The notes beneath the pieces are model-generated. The model made no database searches. It saw only the letters and a program-made list of their open reading frames with translations, and was not told the origin of the DNA. Below, piece by piece: positions 8,427 to 17,372 of a DNA stretch of 49,620 nt. Every line of letters begins with the position of its first letter. The stretch's first letter is position 1. The stretch is from assembly GCF_003818135.1 (NCBI RefSeq), contig NZ_RPOH01000100.1:1-49620 (forward strand). Direction: 5' to 3'. Source of the stretch: Buttiauxella warmboldiae. Its GTDB lineage: Bacteria > Pseudomonadota > Gammaproteobacteria > Enterobacterales > Enterobacteriaceae. Position numbers and translations under genes: made by a program.

Positions 8427-10358
8427 CTACTGACTTAAATCCAGCTGATATAAAGCAAAGCCGATCTCATCCGTTCCCACATTCTTCATCGGATACTGAC
8501 CTTTTTCTTTGATAAAGGCTGCTGCTTTGTCGCCCGGTGAGGTTTCAAAGCGGATATCTAATGGCTGATTGCTGTGAATCGGCGCCAGGCGCCAGTTGTT
8601 ATCCGCTGCCGGGTGAATTTCTTTGCTTGCGGTGATCCAGTTCGCCAGCACCGAGCGGTTTTCATCCGGCGAGGCGAAAGCGATATGGCTATCGCCCGTT
8701 CCGGCAAACTTGCCGCCGTAAGCGCGGTAATTATTGGTGGCTACCAGGAACGTCGCGTTCGGGTCAATTGGCTTGCTTTTGAACGTTAGCCCTTTAATAC
8801 GCTCGGTTTTCGGATTCACCATCTGGCATTCGCCGTCATAGCGCGCCGGTTGCGACACGTCAATCTGGTAATCCACCCCGTCGATAACGTCAAAGTTGTA
8901 GGTGCGGAAACCGTCCCAGTTGATTAGCGCCTGTGGTTTGCTGCTGTTCACATCAATCTGATTAAACTGCCCGGCAGAACATTCCAGCCACTCTTTGACC
9001 TCCTTCCCGGAGGCTTTCACCACCACCAGCGTATTTGGATAGAGATACAGGTCGGCGGCGTTACGGAAGGTGAGCTGGCCCTTTTCCACTTCGACAAAAC
9101 TGGCCGGATCGTTTTTACGCCCGCCGACCTTAAACGGTGCAGCAGCAGACAGTACCGGCAGATTAGCCAGATCCGGGTCGCCCTGAATGTATTTTTCAAC
9201 GTAGGCGGTTTGCGCATTATTCACCACCTGTACGGTCGGATCGTCCTGCACCAGCGCCAGATAGCTGTACATATTATCGGAAGATTTGCCGATAGGTTTG
9301 CTGACGAACTCGCGCGTCGCGTCATGGTCATGCTTGAGCACCTCGACCAGCCTGGCATCTTCCGACACCAGCGGTTTCTTCGCCACGCTGTCGTAAATCG
9401 GGCGCGCTTGCGCCTTGCTGCTAACCACTTTCCACGCGCCGCTGTCGTTATTGAGCACTAAATCAACCACGCCAAGATGGTCGCCCCACATGCCCGGCAT
9501 CACCGCAGGAATGCCGTTCAGCGTGCCTTTTTCCAGGTCGACCCCTTTGATATTGGCGAAGTCCTTGCCGGGAAACACCGCGTGAGCGTGGCCGAACAGA
9601 ATGGTATCAACGCCCGGAACTTCGCTGAGGTAGTAAACCGAGTTTTCCGCCAGCGCATGATACGGGTCGCTGGAAAGGCCGGAGTGGGCGATAACCACCA
9701 CTAAATCCGCGCCCTGTTTACGCATCTCTGGTACGTAATGGCGGGCGGTTTCGGTGATATCTTTTACCGTCACTTTGCCTTCCAGATTGGTTTTATCCCA
9801 CGTCATAATTTGTGGCGGTACAAAACCGATGTAACCGATGCGCAGCACCTGCTCTTTGCCGTCTTTATCTTTTACCGCAGTGTCTTGAATCACATATGGC
9901 GTGAACAGCGGCCTGTTGGTTTGGGCATCGATAATATTGGCGTTCACATACGGGAATTTTGCCCCCGACAGCGCCATATGCAGATAATCAAGACCGTAGT
10001 TAAACTCGTGGTTACCAAGGTTTCCCACCGCATAATCCAGCGTATTCAACGCTTTATAAACCGGGTGAATATCGCCTTTTTTCAGACCTTTTGCCGCCAT
10101 GTAATCACCAAGCGGGCTGCCCTGAATCAGATCGCCGTTATCAACCAGCACGCTGTTGACGGTTTCACCACGTGCGGCATTGATTAAACTTGCCGTACGC
10201 ACCAGGCCGAACTTCTCGGTTGGCGTGTCTTTGTAGTAATCGAAATCCATCATGTTGCTGTGCAGATCGCTGGTTTCCAGGATACGCAGATCAACGGTTG
10301 CCGCATTAACGCTGGCTGCAATCAGCGTGGCAAGGATCGTTGCGCTAAACTTGATCAT
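8427..10358 (-). CDS. cpdB: Periplasmic 2',3'-cyclic-nucleotide 2'-phosphodiesterase/3'-nucleotidase
   Basis: CpdB hydrolyses 2',3'-cyclic nucleotides and 3'-nucleotides in the periplasm so that nucleosides can be taken up. The 643 residues start with a signal peptide ([19 protein letters not shown]). The metallophosphatase domain shows [32 protein letters not shown] and [10 protein letters not shown], all metal-binding signatures; the C-terminal 5'-nucleotidase domain has [17 protein letters not shown] start at the ATG preceded by AAAGGA (10358), matching E. coli, although the frame extends to 10391. It is divergent from cysQ, 187 bases away. Confidence 0.96.
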   Translation of the reverse strand: MIKFSATILATLIAASVNAATVDLRILETSDLHSNMMDFDYYKDTPTEKFGLVRTASLINAARGETVNSVLVDNGDLIQGSPLGDYMAAKGLKKGDIHPVYKALNTLDYAVGNLGNHEFNYGLDYLHMALSGAKFPYVNANIIDAQTNRPLFTPYVIQDTAVKDKDGKEQVLRIGYIGFVPPQIMTWDKTNLEGKVTVKDITETARHYVPEMRKQGADLVVVIAHSGLSSDPYHALAENSVYYLSEVPGVDTILFGHAHAVFPGKDFANIKGVDLEKGTLNGIPAVMPGMWGDHLGVVDLVLNNDSGAWKVVSSKAQARPIYDSVAKKPLVSEDARLVEVLKHDHDATREFVSKPIGKSSDNMYSYLALVQDDPTVQVVNNAQTAYVEKYIQGDPDLANLPVLSAAAPFKVGGRKNDPASFVEVEKGQLTFRNAADLYLYPNTLVVVKASGKEVKEWLECSAGQFNQIDVNSSKPQALINWDGFRTYNFDVIDGVDYQIDVSQPARYDGECQMVNPKTERIKGLTFKSKPIDPNATFLVATNNYRAYGGKFAGTGDSHIAFASPDENRSVLANWITASKEIHPAADNNWRLAPIHSNQPLDIRFETSPGDKAAAFIKEKGQYPMKNVGTDEIGFALYQLDLSQ

Positions 10359-10545
10359 GATTAAGGTCCTTTTTCGAGGTAGTCCACACAAGTCTATGTA
10401 TATAAACGTTGTTGCTTACAGATTTGTGAAGTGTGCCAGAAAAAGGGGCGGGTAAACCGGAATCGGTTCACAGATAGCGCAACCCGGCGTGATGGGATAT
10501 AAGTAAAACAACAGGTTATTTGCGCGACACAACATGAGGTGCAGA

Positions 10546-11286
10546 ATGTTAGATAAAATTTGCCAGCTGGCCCGGGAGGCGGGAGCCGCCATTATGGAGG
10601 TTTACCAGGGCGAAAAACCGCTGGAAGCGATGCAAAAACTCGATGACTCACCGGTGACTGCGGCAGATATCGCCGCGCACACCATTATTCTGCAAGGGCT
10701 ACAAGCCCTGACGCCGGAAATACCGGTACTTTCAGAAGAAGATCCCCAGAGCTGGGAAACGCGCCAAAGCTGGGATCGTTACTGGCTGGTGGACCCGCTC
10801 GATGGCACCAAAGAGTTTCTGAAACGAAACGGCGAATTCACCGTCAATATCGCGTTTATTGAAAAGGGTAAAGCGGTGTTGGGCGTGGTGTACGCGCCGG
10901 TGCTGAAGGTAATGTACAGTGCGGCAGAAGGCAAAGCCTGGAAAGAAGAAAATGGCGTGCGTAATCAGATCCAGGTGCGCGATGCTCGCCCACCGCTGGT
11001 GGTGATCAGCCGTTCTCATAGCGATGACGAGCTCAAAGAGTATCTGCACCAGCTGGGTGAACACCAGACCACGTCTATCGGTTCGTCGCTTAAATTTTGC
11101 CTGGTGGCAGAAGGGCAGGCGCAGCTTTACCCGCGTTTTGGGCCAACCAATATCTGGGATACCGCAGCAGGGCACGCGGTTGCTGCCGCTGCCGGCGCGC
11201 ACGTTCATGACTGGCAGGGTAAGCCACTGGACTACACCCCGCGTGAATCATTCTTAAATCCGGGCTTCCGGGTTTCTATTTACTAA
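10546..11286 (+). CDS. cysQ: 3'(2'),5'-bisphosphate nucleotidase CysQ
   Basis: CysQ converts adenosine 3',5'-bisphosphate, a by-product of sulfate assimilation, to AMP. The 246 residues equal the E. coli length and carry the inositol-monophosphatase signatures [18 protein letters not shown] and [10 protein letters not shown], which bind the metals and substrate. The start at 10546 follows GAGGTGCAGA; the ATG at 10534 lacks support. Its last 11 bases overlap the convergent ytfJ gene. Confidence 0.96.
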   Translation: MLDKICQLAREAGAAIMEVYQGEKPLEAMQKLDDSPVTAADIAAHTIILQGLQALTPEIPVLSEEDPQSWETRQSWDRYWLVDPLDGTKEFLKRNGEFTVNIAFIEKGKAVLGVVYAPVLKVMYSAAEGKAWKEENGVRNQIQVRDARPPLVVISRSHSDDELKEYLHQLGEHQTTSIGSSLKFCLVAEGQAQLYPRFGPTNIWDTAAGHAVAAAAGAHVHDWQGKPLDYTPRESFLNPGFRVSIY

Positions 11287-11833
11287 GCAGTTCGCGCAGC
11301 AGGCTCATGACCTGCTGCACTTCTTCCCGCGTCAACGCACCATCTTTGGCAAACTGCACGCGTCCTTGCTTATCCAGTACCACAATTGCGGAACTGCCGC
11401 TCTCCAGCTGCCAGGCCTGCTGCGCAACACCGTTGCTGTCGACAATAAACTGCGACCATGGATACTGGGTTTTATTGCTTTCAAGGCTGCTGCGCACAAA
11501 CATGCCGGTGCCGACAATCGCATCATCAGTATTGACGAGGGTGGTGGTCTGGTAACGGTCATGGGGCAGTTTTGCGGCCTTAATCGCCTCAATCAGCCCG
11601 GCGTTTTTCTCCTTCGCACTGGTGCGTCCGGCAATATGCTGCAGTACCCGCACTTTTCCCGTCAGCTGCGCACTATTCCAGTTTTTATAGCTAAACTTAC
11701 CCTTGTCGAGCATCAGCTCGCCTCTGTCCGTAATCCCAACAGGGGAGACCCGCTGATTTTTCTCAAAGTTATGGGCCGATGCCACAAGGGGCAACAGCAA
11801 CAAGGTCAGCGCGAGGGTAGAACGAAGGGACAT
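11276..11833 (-). CDS. ytfJ: YtfJ, exported thioredoxin-fold protein
   Basis: The 185 residues begin with a signal peptide ([20 protein letters not shown]) and continue as a YtfJ-family domain of thioredoxin-like fold. The segments [25 protein letters not shown] and [19 protein letters not shown] are characteristic. No CxxC redox pair is present, so a classical thioredoxin role is unlikely and the function is unknown. Its 3' end overlaps cysQ by 11 bases in convergent orientation, leaving no room for a terminator between the two. Confidence 0.9.
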   Translation of the reverse strand: MSLRSTLALTLLLLPLVASAHNFEKNQRVSPVGITDRGELMLDKGKFSYKNWNSAQLTGKVRVLQHIAGRTSAKEKNAGLIEAIKAAKLPHDRYQTTTLVNTDDAIVGTGMFVRSSLESNKTQYPWSQFIVDSNGVAQQAWQLESGSSAIVVLDKQGRVQFAKDGALTREEVQQVMSLLRELLSK

Positions 11834-12171
11834 ATTAACTCCTCATCTTTTTATTGATTTAAAAACGCAGGTGATCGGACCACTTGTGATGACGTTTTAA
11901 GCATATGTGCTGCATGGCTTTCTGTCCCGCAACCACAATGCCAGTTTGCGGGTGAGCGCACATATCCCTGTTTTTTGAAGGCTTAAACTAATTTTTATTT
12001 ACAATTGCAAAGAATATTCTGAGAAATTGTAATCATACGGTAAATAAAATCGTGCAAACTAGGTGTCGGTTTGTATATGGACTATAGTTTCCAGGCACCA
12101 AATTTTTCGCCTCGTTTTGTCGGGCCAAATGTGGAACCGCAGGGGCGTTAACACCGCAGGAGAGAAGAAGA
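11834..12171. other. Divergent ytfJ-ytfK regulatory region
   Basis: This 338-base gap separates ytfJ (minus) from ytfK (plus). It is A/T-rich at 11985-12060. In E. coli, ytfK is induced by PhoB under phosphate limitation, but I could not place a convincing pho box here. A possible -10 for ytfK is TATAGT near 12080. I see no small gene. Confidence 0.4.
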
Positions 12172-12378
12172 ATGAAAATTTTCCAACGGTACAACCCGCT
12201 ACAGGTGGCGAAGTACGTGAAAATCCTGTTCCGTGGACGCTTGTACATCAAGGACGTTGGCGCTTTTGAGTTCGATAAGGGCAAGATCCTTATTCCAAAA
12301 GTGAAAGATAAGCAGCATCTATCCGTGATGTCTGAAGTCAACCGCCAGGTTTTGCGTATGCAGGCGGACATGGCATGA
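12172..12378 (+). CDS. ytfK: YtfK, small stringent-response regulator
   Basis: The 68-residue protein ([20 protein letters not shown] to MQADMA) matches E. coli YtfK in length and sequence. In E. coli YtfK binds SpoT and tips it towards (p)ppGpp synthesis during phosphate or fatty-acid starvation. CAGGAGAGAAGAAG before the ATG is a strong ribosome-binding site. The gene is basic, ending in an amphipathic helix, and is followed by a terminator. Confidence 0.94.
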   Translation: MKIFQRYNPLQVAKYVKILFRGRLYIKDVGAFEFDKGKILIPKVKDKQHLSVMSEVNRQVLRMQADMA

Positions 12379-12397
12379 AGCCATAAGCAGTACCAAA

Positions 12398-12422
12398 AAC
12401 GGCACCCGAGGGTGCCGTTAGT
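12398..12422 (+). terminator. Terminator after ytfK
   Basis: AACGGCACCC (12398-12407) and GGGTGCCGTT (12410-12419) form a ten-base stem 19 bases after the ytfK stop. Five As precede it on the plus strand, which would be the T-run for paeA transcription on the minus strand, so it may act in both directions. Confidence 0.75.
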
Positions 12423-12440
12423 GTTTCTGGAATTGGAGCA

Positions 12441-13778
12441 TTACGTCGCATTGTGCTCTTCGGCATCTGGCAGCTTAGGCGTCAGCGGAGTCGGCTTATT
12501 GTCGATACGCGTCACCAGCAGCTGGTCAATTCGATAGTTATCGATATCCACCACTTCGAACTTATACCCGGAGAACTTCACTGAATCGGTACGTTTTGGG
12601 ATTTTTCGCAGCATAAACATCATAAAGCCGCCGATGGTTTCGTAGTTTCCGGACTGCGGGAACTCATCGATATCCAGCACGCGCATTACGTCGTCAATCG
12701 GCGTGCCGCCCTCCACCAGCCAGGAGTTTTCATCACGTGCCACAATTTGCTCTTCCATGCCCTGGCCGACCAGGTCGCCCATCAGCGTGGTCATCACATC
12801 ATTCAGCGTGATGATACCCACCACCAAAGCATATTCGTTCATGATCACCGCAAAGTCTTCCCCCGCGGTTTTAAAGCTTTCCAGCGCTTCAGAGAGCGTC
12901 AGGGTATCGGGAACAATCAAGGTGTTACGCAGGTGTACGCCGCTGTTAAGCGCCATGCTCTGGTTGCCCAGCACGCGGTTTAGCAACTCTTTGGAATCTA
13001 CATAGCCCACGATGTGGTCGATATCGCCATTACACACCAGAAACTTAGAGTGCGGATGCTCGGCGATTTTGTTTTTCAGGCTTTGCTCGTCTTCGTGCAA
13101 ATCGAACCAGATGATGTTCTCGCGCGAAGTCATTGACGACGGCACGGTACGCGATTCCAGCTCAAACACGTTTTCAATCAGCTCATGCTCCTGCTTTCGT
13201 AAGACTCCGGCCAGCGCCCCGGCTTCAAACACGGCATACACATCATCGGAAGTGATGTCGTCTTTACGTACCATCGGCAGCTTGAAAATGCGGAAAATGA
13301 CGTTCGCCAGGCCGTTAAAGAACCACACCAGCGGGCGGAAGATATACAGACAGAAGCGCATCGGGTTGATGATTCGCAAAGCAACTGATTCAGGCGAAAT
13401 CATACCGATGCGTTTCGGGGTCAGGTCTGCAAACAGAATGAACAGGCTGGTAACCAGGGTAAACGAAATAATAAAGCTCAGCTGGTCCGCCATTTCTGGC
13501 GCGAAGAAACGTTGCAGAAATGCCTTAAACGCCGGGGAAAACGCCGCATCACCGACGATACCGCCGAGAATGGCCACCGCGTTCAGGCCAATCTGCACCA
13601 CGGTAAAGAACATCCCCGGGCTTTCCTGCATTTTCAGTACGCGTTGCGCGTTAACGTTCCCCTCATCAGCCAGCAGCTTAAGCTTGATTTTGCGGGATGC
13701 AGCCAGCGAAATCTCAGAGATTGAGAAAAACGCACTGACGGAGATAAGAAGAAGTATTAATAAAATACTGTTTAACAT
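12441..13778 (-). CDS. paeA: PaeA (YtfL), inner-membrane polyamine exporter
   Basis: The 445 residues show the CorC/HCC layout: a CNNM/DUF21 membrane domain with four hydrophobic segments (about 1-190), two CBS domains (about 200-335), and a C-terminal CorC_HlyC domain (about 345-430, NSWLVEGGTPIDDVMRVLDI). PaeA exports putrescine and cadaverine in Salmonella and E. coli and protects stationary-phase cells. In E. coli msrA lies upstream; here degS does, across the junction at 13779-14082. Confidence 0.92.
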   Translation of the reverse strand: MLNSILLILLLISVSAFFSISEISLAASRKIKLKLLADEGNVNAQRVLKMQESPGMFFTVVQIGLNAVAILGGIVGDAAFSPAFKAFLQRFFAPEMADQLSFIISFTLVTSLFILFADLTPKRIGMISPESVALRIINPMRFCLYIFRPLVWFFNGLANVIFRIFKLPMVRKDDITSDDVYAVFEAGALAGVLRKQEHELIENVFELESRTVPSSMTSRENIIWFDLHEDEQSLKNKIAEHPHSKFLVCNGDIDHIVGYVDSKELLNRVLGNQSMALNSGVHLRNTLIVPDTLTLSEALESFKTAGEDFAVIMNEYALVVGIITLNDVMTTLMGDLVGQGMEEQIVARDENSWLVEGGTPIDDVMRVLDIDEFPQSGNYETIGGFMMFMLRKIPKRTDSVKFSGYKFEVVDIDNYRIDQLLVTRIDNKPTPLTPKLPDAEEHNAT

Positions 13779-13885
13779 AGTTTATCCGGCTTAGAGCCAG
13801 AGCCTCGGAAGGGTAGTTGAAAATCTAAGGGTTAATACGTTTTGACTGCGGGTCCGGAGTCGATAGACCAGCAATTTCAACGGGT

Positions 13886-13915
13886 AGTATAGCGTAAGGG
13901 GACATGAGGCTACCA
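13886..13915 (-). promoter_or_regulatory. Candidate promoter of paeA
   Basis: On the minus strand TGGTAG (13915-13910) and TATACT (13891-13886) are spaced 18 bases apart. This would give paeA a leader of about 100 bases, long enough to hold regulation. I see no named riboswitch in it. Confidence 0.4.
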
Positions 13916-14026
13916 GAGGCTGGTTGAGATCTGCTCACGGTAGCTGAAAAGCTGCGGTTGGAAAATGGACTATTTATCAACAGCAGTGGCGTTGCGCGAG
14001 CTGATTTTAAGCTGAGCTGGAGGGGA

Positions 14027-14064
14027 GAATAAGCATCCGCCAGCGATACCGGGGATGCTTATTC
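14027..14064. terminator. Inverted repeat downstream of degS
   Basis: GAATAAGCATCC (14027-14038) and GGATGCTTATTC (14053-14064) are a perfect 12-base inverted repeat 19 bases after the degS stop. No T-run follows on the minus strand, so it may be a Rho-independent-like or mRNA-protecting hairpin. Confidence 0.55.
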
Positions 14065-14082
14065 AGCTGTGTTGCACAGCCC

Positions 14083-15150
14083 TCAGTTAGTTGCAGGATA
14101 TTCCTGAATGGTTACCTGTAGCGTCAACTTCTTATCATCGCGCATCACTTCAACAGGAATGACCGAGCCTGGGCGAATTTCCGCCACCTGGTCCATGGTT
14201 CCTAAGGCTGAAATCGCCGGTTTGTGGTTGACCGAAATAATCACGTCGTTAACCAGAAGACCTGCTTTTGCCGCCGGGCCGTCAGGAGACACTTCATTAA
14301 CGATAATCCCCTGGATCGGATCGATACCGGTCGCCGGGCCGTGGAGCGGCGTTATCTCACGGCCGCCAATTCCAATGTAGCCACGAATAACGCGCCCATC
14401 GCGAATAAGCTTGTCCATGATTTTGGTCGAAAGCTGCGTCGGGATCGCAAAACCGATACCTTCTGGCGTTTCGCCGTCGTTACTTTTATCAAACGATAAT
14501 GTATTGATGCCCATAAGCTCGCCGAGCGAGTTAACCAGCGCGCCACCGGAGTTGCCGTGGTTAATGGATGCGTCCGTTTGCAGGAACGACTGGCGGCCGG
14601 AAGGGCTAAGGCCGATACGGCCCGTGGCACTAATAATTCCCTGAGTAATGGTTTGCCCGAGGTTATACGGGTTACCTATCGCCATCACCACATCACCAAT
14701 ATGCGGCACGCGCTTATTGTTGATCGGGATAACAGGGAGATTAGTGGCGTTAATTTTCAGCACCGCTAAATCAGTCAGGCTATCGGAGCCAACCAGCAGT
14801 GCTTCAAACACCCGGCCATCCTGCAGGGCAACGATAATCTGCTCGGCATTGTTAATGACGTGCTTGTTGGTAATGATGTAGCCGCGTTCATCCATGATGA
14901 CGCCAGAGCCGAGAGTTTTAATTTCTAACTGGTTTTGTGCGTTGTTGCCGACGCTACGGTTATAAACGTTCACTACTGCGGGTGCAGCGCGTCGCACCGC
15001 GGTGTTGTAGCTCAGCGGAGTTTCATCGGCACTGTCAAACTTCGAGGGCGCTAAGGGGATGATTTTCTGGCGCAGCGATGGCAGGGATACCAACAATATG
15101 CCAGCCACAATCAGGCCAATCACCGCCGAGCGTAATATCTTCACAAACAT
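14083..15150 (-). CDS. degS: DegS, envelope-stress sensor protease
   Basis: DegS is a membrane-anchored serine protease that senses exposed C-termini of unfolded porins with its PDZ domain and cuts RseA, starting the sigma-E response. The 355 residues show an N-terminal anchor (about 5-25), the trypsin-like domain with the triad His97, Asp127 and Ser201 (TNKHVIN, SLTDLAV, HGNSGGA), and one PDZ domain from about 255. It lies 86 bases downstream of degQ. Its 3' flank is not mdh as in E. coli but the paeA promoter region. Confidence 0.97.
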   Translation of the reverse strand: MFVKILRSAVIGLIVAGILLVSLPSLRQKIIPLAPSKFDSADETPLSYNTAVRRAAPAVVNVYNRSVGNNAQNQLEIKTLGSGVIMDERGYIITNKHVINNAEQIIVALQDGRVFEALLVGSDSLTDLAVLKINATNLPVIPINNKRVPHIGDVVMAIGNPYNLGQTITQGIISATGRIGLSPSGRQSFLQTDASINHGNSGGALVNSLGELMGINTLSFDKSNDGETPEGIGFAIPTQLSTKIMDKLIRDGRVIRGYIGIGGREITPLHGPATGIDPIQGIIVNEVSPDGPAAKAGLLVNDVIISVNHKPAISALGTMDQVAEIRPGSVIPVEVMRDDKKLTLQVTIQEYPATN

Positions 15151-15236
15151 GGATTTGTATTAGTTAATAATAAGCCGGAAGCAGAATAGCATGAGTTAAT
15201 CGGACATCGTACACAGATGTCCGATTACCGAGCAGA

Positions 15237-16607
15237 TTAGCGCACTAAGAGATAGAGACTTTCTTCACCACGAGCCACATGCAGAGCAATAACGTCTGGT
15301 TTGGCTTCCAGCACTTTACGCATTTCTGCGATGCTTGAAACCCGTTCGCGGTTTACGCCAATGATGAAATCGTCTTTGTGCAGACCGGCTTGCGCGGCTG
15401 GCGTGCCTTTCTCAACGCTATCGAGCTTAACGCCCTTAGTGCCGTCTTTTAGCTGACCATCGCTTAACGTCGCCCCTTGTAAGGCGGGCATAATGAGCTC
15501 GGCGTTCGCAGATGATGCGCTGCTCTTATCCAGCGTCACGCTCACTTCCAGCGGTTTTCCCTCGCGCAGCAAGCCAAGCTTCACTACGGTTCCTGGTTCA
15601 GTAGTAGCAATTTTTGCGCGCAGTTCCGCAAAGCTGCTGATGGTTTTACCGTTCAGGCTGGTAATCACATCACCTGCTTTTACGCCCGCTTTTGCCGAGC
15701 CCGATTGCGGTAATACTTCGCTGACGAAGGCGCCACGCTGCGTGGTCAGGTTGAATGCTTTCGCAATATCAGCACTCATCTCGGTGCCTTTAATACCAAG
15801 CAAACCCCGTTTGATCTCGCCAAACTGCATCAGCTGCCCGGCGAGGGTCTGTGCCATATTACTCGGGATAGCAAAACCAATACCGACGCTGCCACCGCCG
15901 GGGGCGAGGATCGCGGTATTAATACCAATCAGTTCGCCATTAAGGTTCAGCAATGCGCCACCGGAGTTACCACGGTTAATGGAGGCGTCGGTCTGGATAA
16001 AGTTTTCCAGCCCTTCCAGGTTCAGGCCGCTGCGGCCTAACGCCGAAACAATGCCTGAGGTTGCTGTTTGCCCAAGCCCGAATGGATTGCCGACGGCAAC
16101 GGCAAAATCACCGACGCGCAGCTTATCGGAGTCGGCAACGGCGATTTGTGTCAAACCTGTCGCATTCTGGAGTTGAATCAGGGCGATATCGCTTTGGTCG
16201 TCGCCGCCGATCAATTTGGCATCAAATTCACGCCCGTCATTGAGCAGCACGCTAATTTTTTCGGCGTGATTGATGACGTGGTTATTGGTCAGCACATAGC
16301 CCTTCGCGGCATTAATGATCACGCCTGAGCCCAGGCCTTCGAACGGCTGCGCTTCCGATGGCGGCATGTTGTCGCCAAAGAATTTTTTAAACTCTTCAGG
16401 GATTTTCTGGCCTGGGGCGGCCGCGGTTCCTTCAACCTGGACACTAACCACCGCAGGCAAGACTTTTTCCAGCATTGGCGCGAGGCTTGGGATTGCCGTC
16501 TGGCCTGGAACCTGCGCTGGCAATGCTGCATTCACCTGCGACGCCACACCGAACGTCAGTCCGACACTTATCGCTAATGCACTCAACAACAGTGTTTGTT
16601 TCTTCAT
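15237..16607 (-). CDS. degQ: DegQ, periplasmic serine endoprotease
   Basis: DegQ is a HtrA-family protease and chaperone that removes misfolded periplasmic proteins. The 456 residues (455 in E. coli) begin with a signal peptide ending near VASQVNA; the triad is His110, Asp140 and Ser215 (TNNHVIN, QSDIAL, RGNSGGAL). Two PDZ domains follow, at about 260-350 and 370-456. I start at MKKQTLLLSALAIS (16607), matching the family; the frame is open to 16658 but those codons do not fit a signal peptide. Confidence 0.96.
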   Translation of the reverse strand: MKKQTLLLSALAISVGLTFGVASQVNAALPAQVPGQTAIPSLAPMLEKVLPAVVSVQVEGTAAAPGQKIPEEFKKFFGDNMPPSEAQPFEGLGSGVIINAAKGYVLTNNHVINHAEKISVLLNDGREFDAKLIGGDDQSDIALIQLQNATGLTQIAVADSDKLRVGDFAVAVGNPFGLGQTATSGIVSALGRSGLNLEGLENFIQTDASINRGNSGGALLNLNGELIGINTAILAPGGGSVGIGFAIPSNMAQTLAGQLMQFGEIKRGLLGIKGTEMSADIAKAFNLTTQRGAFVSEVLPQSGSAKAGVKAGDVITSLNGKTISSFAELRAKIATTEPGTVVKLGLLREGKPLEVSVTLDKSSASSANAELIMPALQGATLSDGQLKDGTKGVKLDSVEKGTPAAQAGLHKDDFIIGVNRERVSSIAEMRKVLEAKPDVIALHVARGEESLYLLVR

Positions 16608-16745
16608 TGATGGCTTGCTCTCGTGACCTGAACCTGAAAAAGGAAAACCCGATAACACTCCGATATTATTGAAATATCAGCCGGGTAACAATGTTGGTAT
16701 AGAGTGAAGAGATATTAGTCAATGATAGCCGTGCGTGAGCGATAA

Positions 16746-16769
16746 CGGGGGACCAAAACGGTACCCCCG
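16746..16769 (-). terminator. Hairpin after zapG
   Basis: On the minus strand CGGGGGTACC and GGTCCCCCG pair around a short T-rich loop with one bulged base, 21 bases after the zapG stop. A T-run is lacking on this strand, so the terminator call is tentative. Confidence 0.45.
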
Positions 16770-16790
16770 CAAAAAAATCCAGAATGGTGA

Positions 16791-17192
16791 TTAATCGCGT
16801 TTTGCGCGCTCGGTGCGCAGCAAACCGGATGCGCCATCGGAGTAGTCACGCGGCATTTGCACCGGTGCCTGATCGTTGCTGGCTTCTGATTCAGCCAGGC
16901 GATTACGGAATGGGTTCGCTTCGGCTGACATTTCAGGCAACAGGCTGCTGGAGCTTTTTGCCATGTGTTGATAAAGCTGGCGGTAATCATGAGCCATGTT
17001 ATCGAGCAATTCGGCACTACGCGCAAAATGGCTGACTAACTCTTCACGATACTCTTCAAGTTCCGCTTTGTTTTTCTCAATCGCATACTGCATCGCCTGC
17101 TGCTGACGCAGCTTGCGGTTGCCGAAACGCATGGCGACTGCACCAACAATGATGCCAACAACTAGCCCAATTAGCGCATATTCCCAGGTCAT
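16791..17192 (-). CDS. zapG: ZapG (YhcB), membrane-anchored division/elongation protein
   Basis: The 133-residue protein (132 in E. coli) starts with one membrane segment (MTWEYALIGLVVGIIVGAVA) followed by a cytoplasmic coiled coil (QQQAMQYAIEKNKAELEEYR) and a less ordered C-terminus. In E. coli YhcB affects cell envelope growth and interacts with division proteins. GGGAG seven bases before the ATG at 17192 fixes the start; the longer frame to 17279 runs into the promoter of zapE. It is divergent from zapE. Confidence 0.93.
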   Translation of the reverse strand: MTWEYALIGLVVGIIVGAVAMRFGNRKLRQQQAMQYAIEKNKAELEEYREELVSHFARSAELLDNMAHDYRQLYQHMAKSSSSLLPEMSAEANPFRNRLAESEASNDQAPVQMPRDYSDGASGLLRTERAKRD

Positions 17193-17372
17193 GAACTTCT
17201 CCCGTTGTCTGGTGTTTCCGTAGGGTAATGTAGCCACTATAACCGTTAACCTAAGAGAAGTGGAATCCTGACGCAGCATCGCTTAGGGTAGAACGGCCTT
17301 TTTTTCGTCCACCGTCATTGTTTGAGCATTAAGTAAACGGCAATCCGATTTTTAAGGGAATACCATAATACC

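Larger units (their letters stand above)
13779..14082. other. paeA-degS junction region
   Basis: This 304-base gap joins the start of paeA to the end of degS, both on the minus strand. Between about 13916 and 14026, after the paeA promoter and before the degS 3' hairpin, no gene or repeat is visible; the breakpoint of the rearrangement should lie there. No insertion sequence, tRNA or attachment site is seen. No remnant of msrA or mdh is readable. Confidence 0.6.

Noticed and set aside
13916-14026. Insertion sequence or attachment site at the paeA-degS junction
   Set aside because: I looked for terminal inverted repeats, target duplications, transposase fragments and tRNA pieces and saw none.
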